DNA of 64,000 nt from Gari tellinella (GCA_922989275.2 OV277859.1:36995501-37059500); one strand, 5' to 3'. Shown: positions 50,908-62,604, numbered from the stretch's first letter. A program made the numbers and translations. Notes: generated by a model not told the origin, from the letters alone.

Positions 50908-51254
50908 CGTGCTCTACTGTGAACATTACACGTGCGCACCGAGCAACTGACGTCCGCGCTGCGAAACAGGCGTTACAAATACCCATCAGCTCAAAGTAAA
51001 TGGCTTTTTCCACCGCGTGCGTTTAAACGATGAACACCTAATAAGTCGTGACCGCAAATCCAATATTGGCTGCCTTTGTGGTCACAATTTGTTCAGTTGA
51101 TATAATGTCTATGATATCGGATCACTTTGCCCATGACCAACCAATGCGGATTCTCCATCTATCAGCCATCAGGCAAAACTATAAAACATATGGCGCATTG
51201 AAGCGTGGAACAGTTTTAAAACCATAGAGTGTGTTTTTGTTTTCGTTTTTAACA

Positions 51255-51348
51255 CAAGTAGTTATTCTGCTTTGCTTTCAAACTGCTGAAGTGGTCACCA
51301 ATCTTAAACGCTAGAAACATGTTATGGGGTAAAGGGTTAAGATGTCTG
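51255..51348 (+). repeat. Tta1 right-half fragment
   Basis: ATTCTGCTTTGCTTTCAAAC and GTTATGGGGTAAAGGGTTAA. Confidence 0.6.
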
Positions 51349-51419
51349 ACAACTGATTTAGATTCTTAACTCTTTATGTGATGATATTTTCACAATTTTG
51401 CTATTTCTAAAATGACCAG

Positions 51420-51672
51420 TTAACCCTTTACGGCATAGAAACGCCTTTTAGCATTTTTAATTTACTCCTCAACCGAACAAAATAGTTTCAATGTATACCG
51501 TTATCAAATTGTACCATCAGAAATACTTTTTATATTCTAGCAGATGGAATTTTTTTTAACTTTAAGAAGACTGGAAGTAAAGCAGTTAAGGCGAAATCTG
51601 CTTTACTTTCAACCTGCTTTAAGTGGGCATATGCCTTCAAAATTAGAAACAGATTATGGAATAAAGGGTTAA
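51420..51672 (+). mobile_element. Tta1 MITE copy
   Basis: TTAACCCTTTACGGC at left and GGAATAAAGGGTTAA at right. The core is worn and its arms unequal. Confidence 0.75.
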
Positions 51673-51809
51673 TCCAGATTTTAGGGCTAAACCTGAAGAA
51701 CATATTTCAAAAATCATTTAGGCGAAACATTTTACACGTACTGCATAAACCAGTCACTTGGATCAAAGACTTCCAATGAGTCGTATATTTTATGGCATGA
51801 GGTTGTAAG

Positions 51810-52063
51810 AAACAGTGGAAAAGACGTTATTATTCCCCGAGAAACGCATTATACTATTTTATACTATTTAAAAGCAATTATGTCATTTGTAAATAATTTG
51901 GAGCCAAATGAGACGCTGGGTAACTTGACGCCTGTTCAGGCTCCAAAATGTTTGCCATTCAGATTAATGCAGATCATGATAAGTTTTGAACGCTGCCATT
52001 TTTTCTACATTTGATTTGCATTGTGTTTCGTTTAAACGGGAAAATAACGTATTCTCAACTGTA
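51810..52063. mobile_element. Ta3 MITE copy
   Basis: ACAGTGGAAAAGACGTTATT at left and GTATTCTCAACTGTA at right. The core has GACGCTGGGTAACTTGACGCC. Confidence 0.75.
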
Positions 52064-53190
52064 GCCTATATAGACCTCGTGTGGTTGTATATCTAGCTTG
52101 TATTGCTGGTTCCATAAGAGAGCCAACATTGCGAGATACATGTACAAGTGATTCGCGTTGAAAGGCACCATATTCCCATAAGATATATATATTAGTATTA
52201 ACTGTCTAAACCTTAAATAAATACTGTTGGACCTCTGTAACTCCAGCTTATTACATCATTCACCCTTGAAACGTTTAACGAACAATTCCAATTTTCTATT
52301 TAATCTACATGTAGTAATTTTAAACTAGTTAGTTTCGATTTTAATAATGTACTGCATTATCCATGTAGTCAATATCTCTATATATGCCTGCTGCCCCTCC
52401 TATTCGACCTGATGACAGTGTTGATTTACATGATCCGTGATGGCACTCCTATTGATTTCAGTATTTCAAATTATTTTTCTTATAGATCTGGAAGTATTAT
52501 GGACAGACGAAAACATGATACATTACCAACAAAATGAATTCTTTCAAGGTCCTCGTACACGTGGCACATTCTTAGAAATATATGCAATAAAAATAACTAC
52601 AACTAAGTGATTTTCTCGGACTAAGATTTATGCCAAGAAATAAAATTTAAATGACCTTTGCAGAACTAATCTAATATTCTTCTTTTATGGGGATTTTGTT
52701 TTCTAAATAAATGTCATATTGCAATCTGGGTTAAAATTCGTTGTTGGTCGAATGTCCACAAAGCCGTTTCAAACCGCGACTTGTTTGCACAAGTCTGTAA
52801 GAATTATTGCCTCAAAAATCATCATAATTATATTAGATCTATTTCTTTTTTTTAAATTACGAATGTGGTTTAAATTTCAGATTGAAAAATAAACGACTTT
52901 TGTCATTTGAAAGTAACATTGTAACACACAATATGACAATACATGCAGCGCTTTGGTCTGGTGCCCTTTCTCTTCAGTAGACAACATTTTACAAGCCGGG
53001 AAACAAGTTCATATATTGAAGAAGGTAAGCCACAGTTATCCAATTCCAAGCACTGAGAGCGATCGATCGCCGAGCATTGCAAGTACTCTACGTTCCTTTC
53101 AACACTTTTACTGCCATGACGGCATCAACTTCAAACAATTGTGGTATGCTTTTATTTCTAAAATTTGATTTAAGGTATTTTTTCATAAAA
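52064..53190. other. Stretch with nothing firm
   Basis: A Tta2 left scrap lies at 52255-52330 (CATTCACCCTTGAAACG). The rest shows no supported gene, palindrome or element. Confidence 0.5.
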
Positions 53191-53194
53191 GCTA

Positions 53195-53314
53195 TTGAAA
53201 TGCGTCTCAAACAGTTTGAATCCTGATCAGGCGCCGCGTAACGCGGCGCCTGATCAGGTTAGAAACTGTTTGTACATAACCATTGTACTCTGAGTAAGGC
53301 AGTGAAGGGGTTAA
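53195..53314. mobile_element. Tta3-type remnant with perfect beta core
   Basis: The core at about 53208-53272 has apex GGCGCCGCGTAACGCGGCGCC, a matched A-T to G-C change. The right end is AGTGAAGGGGTTAA. Confidence 0.7.
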
Positions 53315-53576
53315 AGACAATAAATAGTTAGAAACTGTCAGCGGTTCGTGAATATTTAACAATGACGAAGTATCTATGCTGCTATTTTTGATAACAAGAC
53401 GACCTAAGGTCAAAACTAACACAGACTAATAAAGTTTCTACAACTAAGCTTTAACTAATGTCCAACATGTTCTTTCATTGCAAATACAATTATATCTCCT
53501 ATATGTTGTTGCATATAGCTGCGTGTTTATGCCAGACCACAGACAGTAAACCATATTGTAATACAAGACGGTATTG

Positions 53577-53816
53577 TACAGTGGAGAAAACGTTATTCTT
53601 TCCCGTTTAAACGCAAACGCAAACGCATCGTAATAAAACGTAGAAAATGATTCGGTAATTCTGACAATTCATGTTAATCTGAGTAACAAACAGTTTGGAG
53701 CCTGATCAGACGCCGGGTAACCCGGAGTCTGATCTGGCTCCAAACTGTTTGCAATGAAAATAAACGTTTTAGCGTAAACGCGTTTATTGGAAAAGAATAA
53801 AGTTTTCTCCACTGTA
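53577..53816. mobile_element. Ta3 MITE copy, complete
   Basis: TACAGTGGAGAAAACGTTAT at left and AAGTTTTCTCCACTGTA at right. The core is GACGCCGGGTAACCCGGAGTC. Confidence 0.9.
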
Positions 53817-53852
53817 AGTACACAGAAGTGGGGAAATTTTGTACAATCAGCT

Positions 53853-54360
53853 ACAGTGGAGAAAACGTTACTCTTACCAATTTAACCGAAACGAAATGCA
53901 AACAGAAAATACAATACAAAAGAGAAAACTACACTTTTGTTTTCAAAACTATGAGTACACATTTTAGTTTGATTTAAACTGTTATCCCGTTATCACATTC
54001 TAATCAGAAAACTTATCACTTAAAGCAGGTTAAACGTAAAGCGGAATGCTTCACTTTCATGTTAAAAGTAACTATCTGAAAATATATACGGGAAATGCGA
54101 TCTGTATCTTTTGTTCACAATTTTCTTGATATTGACTTCTTACCTTAGTGCATAAATAATTAGAGCCATTTAAATGTGTATTTATGTGATAATGTATTTC
54201 TTAAAGCACCGGGCACAATTACCCCTTCCCAAACAATCGCGTTTGTACTATAGTATACATGTACTCTAGGGTGAGGTTCTTGCAGAAACAGTTTGAAACA
54301 AGACCAGACACCACGCATATTGGTTTCTGATCACCGGGTCCCAAACTGTTCTTGACCATA
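53853..54360. mobile_element. Ta3 remnant with a Tta1 scrap inside
   Basis: TACAGTGGAGAAAACGTTAC at left. A worn inverted Tta1 is at about 53980-54195. A worn beta core (AAACAGTTTGAAACAAGACC) is at 54290-54355. Confidence 0.5.
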
Positions 54361-54437
54361 AGACAAAAATGAATGGTCCTCCAACAACACTGCCCCTTTT
54401 CTGTACATTCTATATTCCATAGAACTGATATCTAGCT

Positions 54438-54659
54438 TAACCCATTATCCAATAGCCTGTTTCTAGTTTTGAAGAAGGTCAACACTTAAAGTACATGTAA
54501 ATTGAAAGTGAAGCAGAATGCGCGTTAGTGCGCATTCTGCTTAACGTTCAGTGCTTTAAGCAACTAGCTGCTAGAATATAAATAAAAGTGAAACTATTTT
54601 CCTGAGTGGATGAATACAATTCAGGTGTAAGAATGCAAATTTATTGAGCAACGGGTTGA
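54438..54659 (-). mobile_element. Tta1 MITE copy, inverted
   Basis: TTAACCCATTATCCAATAGC at left and TTGAGCAACGGGTTGA at right. The apex is GCGCGTTAGTGCGC. Confidence 0.7.
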
Positions 54660-54779
54660 TATCGCTAGTTTATTCCAAAGTAATATTTTCATCACTACAG
54701 TGTATATTATGTTATTATTTCCCATTTTAAAGAAACGGAACGCAAATGCATTTGCTATTAGATACAGAATATGAAAAGG

Positions 54780-54920
54780 TATTGATAGAAATAGTTTCGA
54801 GTCCGATCAGGCGTCGTGTCACCCGGCGTCTGATCTGACTGCAAACTGTTTGCAATGGACATAAGGTTTTTACAATTTGTTATCGTGTATTTGGAAATAA
54901 TAAAGTGTTCTCCACTGTAC
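54780..54920. mobile_element. Ta3 right part
   Basis: Core GAGTCCGATCAGGCGTCGTG with mirror, and TAAAGTGTTCTCCACTGTA at right. Confidence 0.65.
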
Positions 54921-54954
54921 GTCATTATTCCAAACTAAAATACAGGACTGCAAG

Positions 54955-55420
54955 TACTGTGAGGGAAGACTTTATTCGTTCCCGATTAAACCCATTTGTG
55001 CCCACGATCCCATATATGGGACATAGGCAAACAGTGTAAACTCTGATCAGACGCCGCATTATGCGGCGTCTGATCAGCGTCTATACTGTTGGCTGATAGG
55101 AATTTCAATATAAAACAGAATGAAAATTTTGACCAGGCATCCCTTTGATAAAAAATGGACTCATCCAATATAAAAGCATGGAAGAATCCACTGGGTATAA
55201 ATAGGTTAATAGAGCTAAGTGCAAACGCAATTTAATAAAATGTAGAAAAATACAGATTCATGATACTGCCGATTATTTATTTTAATCTGAATCACAAAGA
55301 CTTTAGAGCCTAATCGCAAGCCGACTTACGTTGCGTCTTATTCGGTTATTAAATGATTGCAATGGAATAAAAATTGTTTTGACACAAAAGCGTTTTTTTT
55401 TTAAGAATAATAGCTTGCCA
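54955..55420. mobile_element. Ta3 element split by a TTAA-flanked beta MITE
   Basis: The inner element is 54986-55208: TTAAACCCATTTGTGCCC to GGTATAAATAGGTTAA. Its core GACGCCGCATTATGCGGCGTC is perfect. Outer Ta3 sequence GCAAACGCAATTTAATAAAA resumes at 55220. Confidence 0.65.
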
Positions 55421-55689
55421 TCGGTACAATGCTGCTCCAATAGTGCCTTGCAATAATTCTTTGTAAACGCCGCGAAAGTCTTTTGTACGTACAAAATATG
55501 CCCACAATAACGACCACCAAAGTGTTTGGGTTTATTATTAAAGACAATTGACAGTTTAAAGAAAGCATAATGGTGGTTCTTTTTTCATAAACAGGTTTTC
55601 CTTTTAATCACTAATACATGTAGTTGTTCCTCATAGACATTTGAAGTCCCTGCACAGCGCTTATAAAATGTTTGATTTGATTTTGAGTT

Positions 55690-55765
55690 CGTTAACAAGA
55701 AGGTTCAAATCTGAATAACCAATTGCTTGAGAACGATTGCCGACTCAACTCAAACGCTTTATAAG
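55690..55765. repeat. Fam-H half element
   Basis: GGTTCAAATCTGAATAACCA then ATTGCTTGAGAACGA and GACTCAACTCAAACGC match the right arm of the Fam-H palindrome. Confidence 0.6.
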
Positions 55766-55799
55766 CATTGACCCCTGAGTGTGATCTTACAGGCACAAT

Positions 55800-55935
55800 A
55801 AATGCATTTGTGGTAGAACATATTATTTCCGTTGCAAATGAATGGGAGGCAGATCAGACAACTGGATCCTTTAGAAGCGAAATCCGGCGTCTGATCAGGA
55901 CCCGAACTGTTTGTGAAGTCGTCTTTAGTCATCTG
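55800..55935. repeat. Beta-core remnant, Ta3 type
   Basis: GAGGCAGATCAGACAACTGG and CCGGCGTCTGATCAGGACCC, with an unequal apex. Confidence 0.55.
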
Positions 55936-56215
55936 TGGCGCAGAAAAAAATGCTGGTTTTTGTTGATTTTTGGATCTGTCCAGGAAAGTAGATCTGAAAA
56001 ATAGATGAAAACAAAAGGCGGACATATACTAATAATAGAGTTCCTTAAGAAACCCTCTGAATATGGTCTATACTTTTTGCAAAGTATAAATATACGGGTT
56101 TCCAGTATAGACAACGTTATGCTGACTTCCCCTATAGACCAGATATTCAATATCTATTTGCCATTTTCCGTTTTGACTTACAAGTTGCAGAGCTACGCAG
56201 GCCAGACTCGCAATT

Positions 56216-56460
56216 ATACAATGGAGAATACACGATTGTTTTCCAGAATACGCGTTTATGCAAAACACCTTATGTTAAAATTGCAAACTGTTAGGGACCT
56301 GATCAGACGCCGGATAATCCGGCGTCTGATCAGGTTCCAAACAGTTTGTCATTCAGATTTGAACTTATATGTAACGTTTTCATAATGTTCTTATTCTAAA
56401 CGTTTAATGCACTGCTTTTAGTTTCTTTTCACGGGAATGAATAACGTCTTCCCCACTGTA
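56216..56460. mobile_element. Ta3 MITE copy
   Basis: ACAATGGAGAATACACGATT at left and CGTCTTCCCCACTGTA at right. The core GACGCCGGATAATCCGGCGTC is a matched variant of GCCGGG...CCCGGC. Confidence 0.8.
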
Positions 56461-56913
56461 TGTTACTCGAATCTAATCAAGTTAGTCATTTGAAACAAAA
56501 GATTGCTTCTCTTAAAAATATCGCACAAGTAATATGAACATCTTCGACAGTTGTGGTTTTTAATAATAAATGAAGAACATTTTCTTCGCGCTGATCGCTT
56601 TGTTTCATTTTCTGATTTTCCATCGCGGTGTTTGGGAAAAGAAAATGGAGAAAATGCTGCTGGTTTTAGATAGATAACAGGACGATGTATGGTGTGCACA
56701 GCCATTTATTGAGCAATAAGTTAACCTGGACACACGGTTAAAACAATGACGAAAAGACCATATCGCAACAGCTAATTGGTATCGTTTGACTCCCATTAAC
56801 GTAGATGAACGGTACGATTGAGTTTATTTCCCTGAGGAAATTTTACAAAACAATTTTTAAAACAATGACGAGGTTTATTTATTTGATGCAAACTTCAAAG
56901 CTTCGTCTCCGTC

Positions 56914-57190
56914 TCATGTCCCAAGTCGATTATCCTTAAAATGGTCCATCATCTTAGTCAAACGATATAAACTTTGATATTGTCGGCGCTCTGCCTTTTT
57001 CATAATAATTGAATTTCCATCAAATCCTTTGCTCATATTCCGATGCTTCATTGTGGCCCGCGGCGGTTTGCTAATGAAAATTCCTGGCCAATGTTGCCTG
57101 CAATCATAAAGATCTCGCAGCCCAATCAACTCCTCGGAAAAAGATGGATTTAATCGGTTTGGAGATTTATGGACAAGGTGAAATTAGACG
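56914..57190 (-). CDS. Possible terminal coding exon, unknown protein
   Basis: An open minus-strand frame after a TAA near 57190 ends at TGA (56914). It includes HKSPNRLNPSFSEELIGLRD, DCRQHWPGIFISKPP, HRNMSKGFDGNSIIMKK and LTKMMDHFKDNRLGT. The composition looks protein-like (many Arg, Lys, Met, Trp, aromatic), and the area has no repeats, unlike nearly all its surroundings. I do not recognise the family. A clear splice acceptor is not evident; CTTTTTCCGAG before GAGTTG is one option. It could be chance. Confidence 0.35.
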
Positions 57191-57346
57191 ACCGTGATTA
57201 GCATGGGGATATATGTCGGCGTAAGGCGTTCTTTGGAGCGGTCGGCAGACCAACGTTTACCATTTATAAATAGCTACATACTTATTGATTATTACATTCT
57301 AGACAAAATATACCGCACGGTTTCCTTATCGGTGTAGTTGAAGATT

Positions 57347-57553
57347 TTGAAATACGCGTGCACTGTTAATGTATGTCACGGACATTCTTTCTTGATTTGA
57401 GCGACCGATGATTAAAAACAATGTTATATTAAACCCATTACTCCATAGATTTTGAATACGCGTGTACTGTTAATGTATTTCATGGACAGTCTTTCTTGAT
57501 TTGAGCGACCGATGATTAAAGAAATTTGTTATATTTAATCCATTACTCCATAG
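57347..57553. repeat. Tandem duplication of about 103 bp
   Basis: TTTTGAAATACGCGTGCACTG to CATTACTCCATAGAT (57347-57449) is repeated at 57450-57553 with about 10 differences. Each copy ends in the start of a Tta1 element. Confidence 0.8.
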
Positions 57554-57775
57554 ATTAAATGCCTTTAATGTAAAATCCCAACCTGAAGAAAACTTTAATC
57601 TTTAAACAGTCATGAAAATGCATCGTGCAAAATATTGTCGATAATTATTCCTAGCATATGGTAGCTTAAAGCAAATCAGAATGCGCCATAAGGAACATTA
57701 TGCTTTATGTTCAACCTCATTTAAGTAGTCATTTGTCTTCAAAGCTGGAAACAGGTTATGGAGCAAATGGTAAAG
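57530..57775 (+). mobile_element. Tta1 MITE copy, core half lost
   Basis: TTTAATCCATTACTCCATAG at left and GTTATGGAGCAAATGG at right. The core lacks GCAGGCTGAAAGT in one arm. Confidence 0.65.
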
Positions 57776-58044
57776 CGAGATAAGTGTCCAATGCAAGATA
57801 GATATAATGTAGAAAGCTCAAATGATATCTTTCTGTATAACTTAAACAAACTTGCAAATATTAAGATTTTATTTTGCAACTAATACAACCACATAAAGTT
57901 TTAATGCATTTTAATGTTTTGAATTATTTGTATTGATCGTACAAATCAACTTTACTAAATGTGTAGGAGAACAATTCAGTTTTCAAGTTTGAATCAAAGT
58001 TATGTCAAAGTTAAGTCAATATTCCTAACAGCCAAATTCACGAA

Positions 58045-58415
58045 ATTCATTATACAGCGCTAACTGTCTGAAACGACACCAATTGGAGACAAAACTTGTG
58101 TACGTTGTTCGGAGGGAGTCGTTATAGGGAGGAACTTTGGTTTACATTTGCAAACAGCTTGAAATCCAGATCGGACGCCGCGACACGCGGGGTCTGATCT
58201 GGATTTAAGCTGTTTGTCACTCGCCATTAATTGTTTTCTTTTTAAATATCCAATATGAAACTTTGAGAAAAACGGCATACGGCAACTTTAAGCAGACGAT
58301 ATAGCAGCAGTAAAAGCGTTAGACATAATTGTCCTGTTTAGGGATCTGTTACAAGCGTTGTTGTAATGAGGGAGTCGCTGTTAAGAGGGTCGTTGTAGGG
58401 AGGGAGCAACGCAAA
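58045..58415. mobile_element. Ta4 MITE copy, worn ends
   Basis: CCAATTGGAGACAAAACTTG and TCGTTATAGGGAGGAAC at left, core GACGCCGCGACACGCGGGGTC, and GTTGTAGGGAGGGAGCAAC at right. Confidence 0.7.
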
Positions 58416-58438
58416 AGCATTTTGGTTTAAAGTAGAGT

Positions 58439-58688
58439 TACAGTGGAGAATCTGTTATTCTTTGCCGTTTTAACGCAAACGTACGCAAACGCAAAACACT
58501 AAAACGTAGAAAAGAACAACTTTTGGACAATTCTGATAATTCTTGTTTATCTTGGTGGCAAACAGTTTGGAGGCTGATCAGACGCCGGGTTACCCGGCGT
58601 CTGATCTGGCTCCAAACTGTTTGCACTGCAAATAATAGTTTTAGCGTAAACGCGTTTATTGGGAAAGAATAACAGATTCTCCACTGTA
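58439..58688. mobile_element. Ta3 MITE copy, complete
   Basis: TACAGTGGAGAATCTGTTAT at left and AACAGATTCTCCACTGTA at right, a matched change from AACGTT. The core is GACGCCGGGTTACCCGGCGTC. Confidence 0.9.
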
Positions 58689-58699
58689 ACGTATGAAAT

Positions 58700-59281
58700 A
58701 CACCTACATGTAACTAGTGTACAGCGTCCACTCATGTAAAACACGTATTTTAGATATATTTAATTTTTTCAATTTTTGTACAAAAGTTGATTTATAACAA
58801 TTCAAATGACCAAGTGGTAGTATCATACATATAAATATATGTACACAAGGGTCGGGCTATAAGTTCTTCCGCGTTAGTAACAGCACTCCCGTTGTGCAAA
58901 AACACGCTGACATGTACGACACATTATTGCTAAATACAGGGAAAATACCATGCAAACATAGTTAAACTAATAGTGATTATGTTTGTGAAAAGTGGAACAA
59001 TATTTAAAACAAGTTTTGCAGAAATATATACATCTGAAACTGGATTGGAAAATTGATAGTCTATGCGGAGTATTCGTTGCTGACATACCTAAACTAAACT
59101 GATTAGTTACGGACGAACCCTTTCTTGTTTTAAGCCCTTTAAGACTGGGTGTTACAATAAACTTTCCATAATTTTATTATGTGCTTGCATGAAAATTAAA
59201 ACTTAGATATACGTACAAGGGCTATCTTAGGACATTGCAGTATTTTTCCATATATCCGAACATTTCATATGCAATTGCATG
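58700..59281. other. Stretch with nothing recognised
   Basis: AT-rich; no supported gene, element ends or palindrome seen. Confidence 0.5.
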
Positions 59282-59478
59282 TACAGTCGAAATTCGAAAT
59301 CTCGAACTCGGTTAAATCGAACATACCAGTAATTCAAAGTTAAAACGTGGCTTAGCCACGTTTTAAGTTTGAAATATGGGTATGTTCAACTTAACCGAGC
59401 ATGAAATAATACAGTTAATGTGTCGAACTATCGGATAATTCGAGTTAAGCGAGTTCGAGATATCGAAGTTCGACTATA
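59282..59478. mobile_element. Ta2 MITE copy (delta core)
   Basis: TACAGTCGAAATTCGAAATC at left and GATATCGAAGTTCGACTATA at right. The core AAAGTTAAAACGTGGC is mirrored. Confidence 0.85.
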
Positions 59479-59483
59479 TGTCT

Positions 59484-59690
59484 TTAACCCTTTCACTCTC
59501 ATTGATGCCATAAAGCGTGTCTGCAAACAGTTTGGCCCCTGATCAAACACTCTGCCGAAATTTCGTCAGTCATAATAATTGTCTTAAATCTTACTTTTAA
59601 ACGATATTGCAGACAACAATATTGAAACGGACGACACTATGGTGGTGGGGTGGCGTTAAAACTCTCGACAAATTTGATCATGAAAGGGTT
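59484..59690. mobile_element. Tta3 MITE copy, core arm lost
   Basis: TTAACCCTTTCACTCTC at left and CATGAAAGGGTTAG at right. One arm, GCAAACAGTTTGGCCCC, remains. Confidence 0.7.
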
Positions 59691-59879
59691 AGTCATCCTA
59701 TCATACGGTTCTAACTGCAGTGCATTTTCCCGGTGATGCAAAACGACACAAAATCAGAGTTTGTTTTTGACCCTTTCTATATTTAAGTTTTCAAATAAAC
59801 CATTTTCACTATTGAAATTGTCAAGTTTATGATGATTATAAGCTGTGTCTTTAGCAAATGTTTCAGAAACGTAAAGTTG

Positions 59880-59990
59880 AAATAAATAGTGGTTACCCTG
59901 ATCACAGGACTCTTAGAGGAGCCCTCAGATCAGGGGCTTCACGGTTTGTAAATGATTCTTATTCTGGTTTCTATCATAGAAAGGGTTAAA
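59880..59990. repeat. Tta2 right-part remnant
   Basis: ACCCTGATCACAGGACTC, GAGGAGCCCTCAGATCAGGG and AGAAAGGGTTAA. Confidence 0.65.
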
Positions 59991-60528
59991 GTCTCACTGC
60001 TTTCTGCTGATGTTCAGCGATGTATCTGTTTGTGACAGCTGCCTTTTCACACGACCTATTTTCTAAGAGCTTGCTCCGATATGTCACCTCGTGTCATCTT
60101 CCACAAGAAATGTGAGAAAAATTATTCCGCCAGTTTCACGTTCATAAAAGACAGTTTGCTCGTTATCTTGTTCGACCAGTTTAAAAAGTCTTATAATCCA
60201 CACTCGATCAACAATAACGGCCTTTAAAAGAATTCATATTTTGCCAATTAAATTAAGAACTATTTTCTATTCTTTATCGAGCGGACGCATCACTAAACTT
60301 CATTATTTTCTACATGCGCATTTCTTCCGGTCGGTCAGTTCAGCGTGATCAAATGAATGGATAGAACCCCTTGTTAGATGAAAGATTCTTCTAATCACCT
60401 CTGTAGCCAGCATTCAAATAAGACAAAATGGATGAAATTGATACGCTTTATAAGCCAGGGTGTGATTAGACTTTGTACTAATATAATGCTATGATAGGGA
60501 GGTGAGGAGTTTGGGGACACTCGGGTCC
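59991..60528. other. Repeat-poor stretch with a weak exon candidate
   Basis: On the minus strand about 60090-59998 reads VTYRSKLLENRSCEKA then AVTNRYIAEHQQKA, bounded by AG and by GTGAGA. It is short and unsupported. No other feature is seen. Confidence 0.2.
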
Positions 60529-60775
60529 TTAAACCTTTACCCCATAGCTTGTTTCTAGTTTTGAAGGTAGTTGACCACTTAAAGCAGGTTGCAAGTAAAA
60601 CAGAGTGCGCCTTAAGGCGCATTCTGCTTTACTTTCAACCTGCTTTAAGCTACCATCTGCTAGAATACAAAAATCTTCTTATTATCATTTATACCTGAAA
60701 ATATTGGAACTTTTTTCTTCAGTGGAGAAATAAATTAAATGTGCTAAAAGGCGCTTCTTTAGGGAAAATGGTTAA
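60529..60775 (-). mobile_element. Tta1 MITE copy, inverted
   Basis: TTAAACCTTTACCCCATAGC at left and GGGAAAATGGTTAA at right. The apex is GCGCCTTAAGGCGC. Confidence 0.8.
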
Positions 60776-61144
60776 TCCTTGCCCTGCCCTAACATCGCCT
60801 GCTTCAAAGTTGTCAACTGCGTTTCTTTTCAAAATTATTTTATTTTATCTTTGGAACTGAAGAAACCTAAAAACATTCAACGCTAGCAACGACTACACTC
60901 GTCATTTACTAACAGTGTATTATGTGAAGAGTGCATTAGTTCTGTGTAAACAATATAGACCTTGATCAACAAGGAACCCCTTAGAATCAACCCAAAAATA
61001 TATAACAATGGATTAGACGTAATTGTTATCTGGATTCGTCATTTAAAATCTAAATGGTGAAGGAGTTAAAATGAGTATCGCCTTGATGAGATGTTGACTT
61101 GGGTCTACATTGTTTGTAAATTACTGTAATTCGTAGTTAGTAAA

Positions 61145-61245
61145 CGATGGAGTAGACGTTATTCTTTCCCAATAATCGCTTATTCGTTTAAACTATTATT
61201 TCCAGTGCAAACAGTTTGGAGCCAGACCAGACACCGTAACTGAGG
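61145..61245. mobile_element. Ta3 left half
   Basis: GATGGAGTAGACGTTATTC, CCCAATAATCGC and CAAACAGTTTGGAGCCAGAC; the right half is missing. Confidence 0.6.
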
Positions 61246-61455
61246 ACGAGTATGCACATCGCAAGGGTTCAATGTATTATTTAAGTTTTCTTATAGCACA
61301 GCTATTTTACAATTTGTTTGCCTTTCAAAGGTTTCTAGTTTCCAGAAAATTATACGTTTATGATCATAAGCGTTTAACTTTTTTTTCATGACTGGTATTT
61401 CTTACTTAATTTCTATTGCCCCTTATTTGCTTGTGAAATATTCCAATGTATTTTC

Positions 61456-61675
61456 CAGAGATACCATAAGTTGGTCATGAAAAATCATATTACATGTACA
61501 TGTAGTAGTATTTCCGAATTTCTATTTTTCAAGCGCAATTACTTAAAGTGGGTTGAAAGTAAAGCAGAATGTGCCTTAAGGCGCATTCTGCTTTCATTTC
61601 ATCTTGCTTTAAGCTACCATCTGCTAGGATAAATATCCAAATATTTCGGAAAATTCCGAAGAAATGGCATCCCTG
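61456..61675. mobile_element. Cag2 MITE copy
   Basis: CAGAGATACCATAAGTTGG at left and GAAATGGCATCCCTG at right. The alpha apex is GTGCCTTAAGGCGC, with one mismatch. Confidence 0.8.
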
Positions 61676-62174
61676 AATTTTCCATGCCTAGCTTCTTGCA
61701 TAGGCTGCTAACAGTATCTGTTTTTATACTCGTGGATGAAAATACTGAAATACACGGGAACAAATCAAGTCAAGCACAAGTACCTGTCGGCAACATATTG
61801 TCAGGAGCAAAATAATGAAGAATGATTAACAATGGTGCAACATTTGTTTTATTTTTCACAGGCTGTTTATATTGTCACAGACACTTCATAGCTCCCGGCC
61901 CCAATGACATTGACAAGAAGTTTATCGAGCTTAGCGAAAAATGCACGAGAGTATCTGAAAATTAAAAAAAGTAACAAAACTTTCTCACTGATTTGTTCAC
62001 CTAGGAAAAACTTATCACTTTTTTTCCGCTAAAAGGAACGAATTGCAGGCCTTATATCTAAAACTTGTATTGTGTAAAATTGAAACCACGTAAAAATAGC
62101 AAATTATGTTTTGAGGATTAATGCACAGCTTGGAGGGACATTGCTCTGTGCAAAAAGTTTATTTTTGTTTCGAC
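61676..62174. other. Stretch with nothing firm
   Basis: A short frame at 61876-61965 (CHRHFIAPGPNDIDKKFIEL) looks protein-like but is too short to call. Confidence 0.4.
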
Positions 62175-62360
62175 TACAGTCAAACTCCGATTTGTCGAAT
62201 CGAGCATACCCTTATTTCAAAGATAAAACGTGGATTAGCCTCATTTTAACATTGGATTACGGATATGTTCGGCTAAGAGAGCTTGTTTTATCGAATGTCA
62301 ACTGAAGTAATACGGATAAGTTCTACTTAGGCTAGTTCGACTTATCGGGATTCGACTGTA
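62175..62360. mobile_element. Ta2 MITE copy, worn
   Basis: TACAGTCAAACTCCGATTTG at left and ATCGGGATTCGACTGTA at right. The core AAAGATAAAACGTGGATTAGC is imperfectly mirrored. Confidence 0.8.
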
Positions 62361-62368
62361 AATAATCT

Positions 62369-62604
62369 AACTATTCCCCCCATAGAAGCGACTTTTAGCG
62401 TATTTATTTTGTTCCTCCGCTAAGAAAATAGTTCCAGTTTATACCCTCATGAACAACTACCATAACAAATATTTTATAAAGCGTAGTAAATGGTAGTTTA
62501 AAGCAGGCTGAAAGTAAAGCAGAATGTGCCATAAGGTACTTTCAATCTGCTTTAATGATAACCTATATTTAATGTTACAAACGGGTTATTGGGTAAAGGG
62601 TTAA
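62369..62604 (+). mobile_element. Tta1 MITE copy
   Basis: AACTATTCCCCCCATAGAAG at left and GGGTAAAGGGTTAA at right. The core is shortened on the right arm. Confidence 0.7.

Noticed and set aside
61850..61970. Short frame CHRHFIAPGPNDIDKKFIEL after a CACAG
   Set aside because: About 30 codons, with a stop soon after and no partner exon seen.
8236..62604. Repeated hairpins resembling a CRISPR array
   Set aside because: The repeats are dispersed MITEs with target duplications, and the sequence is clearly eukaryotic.
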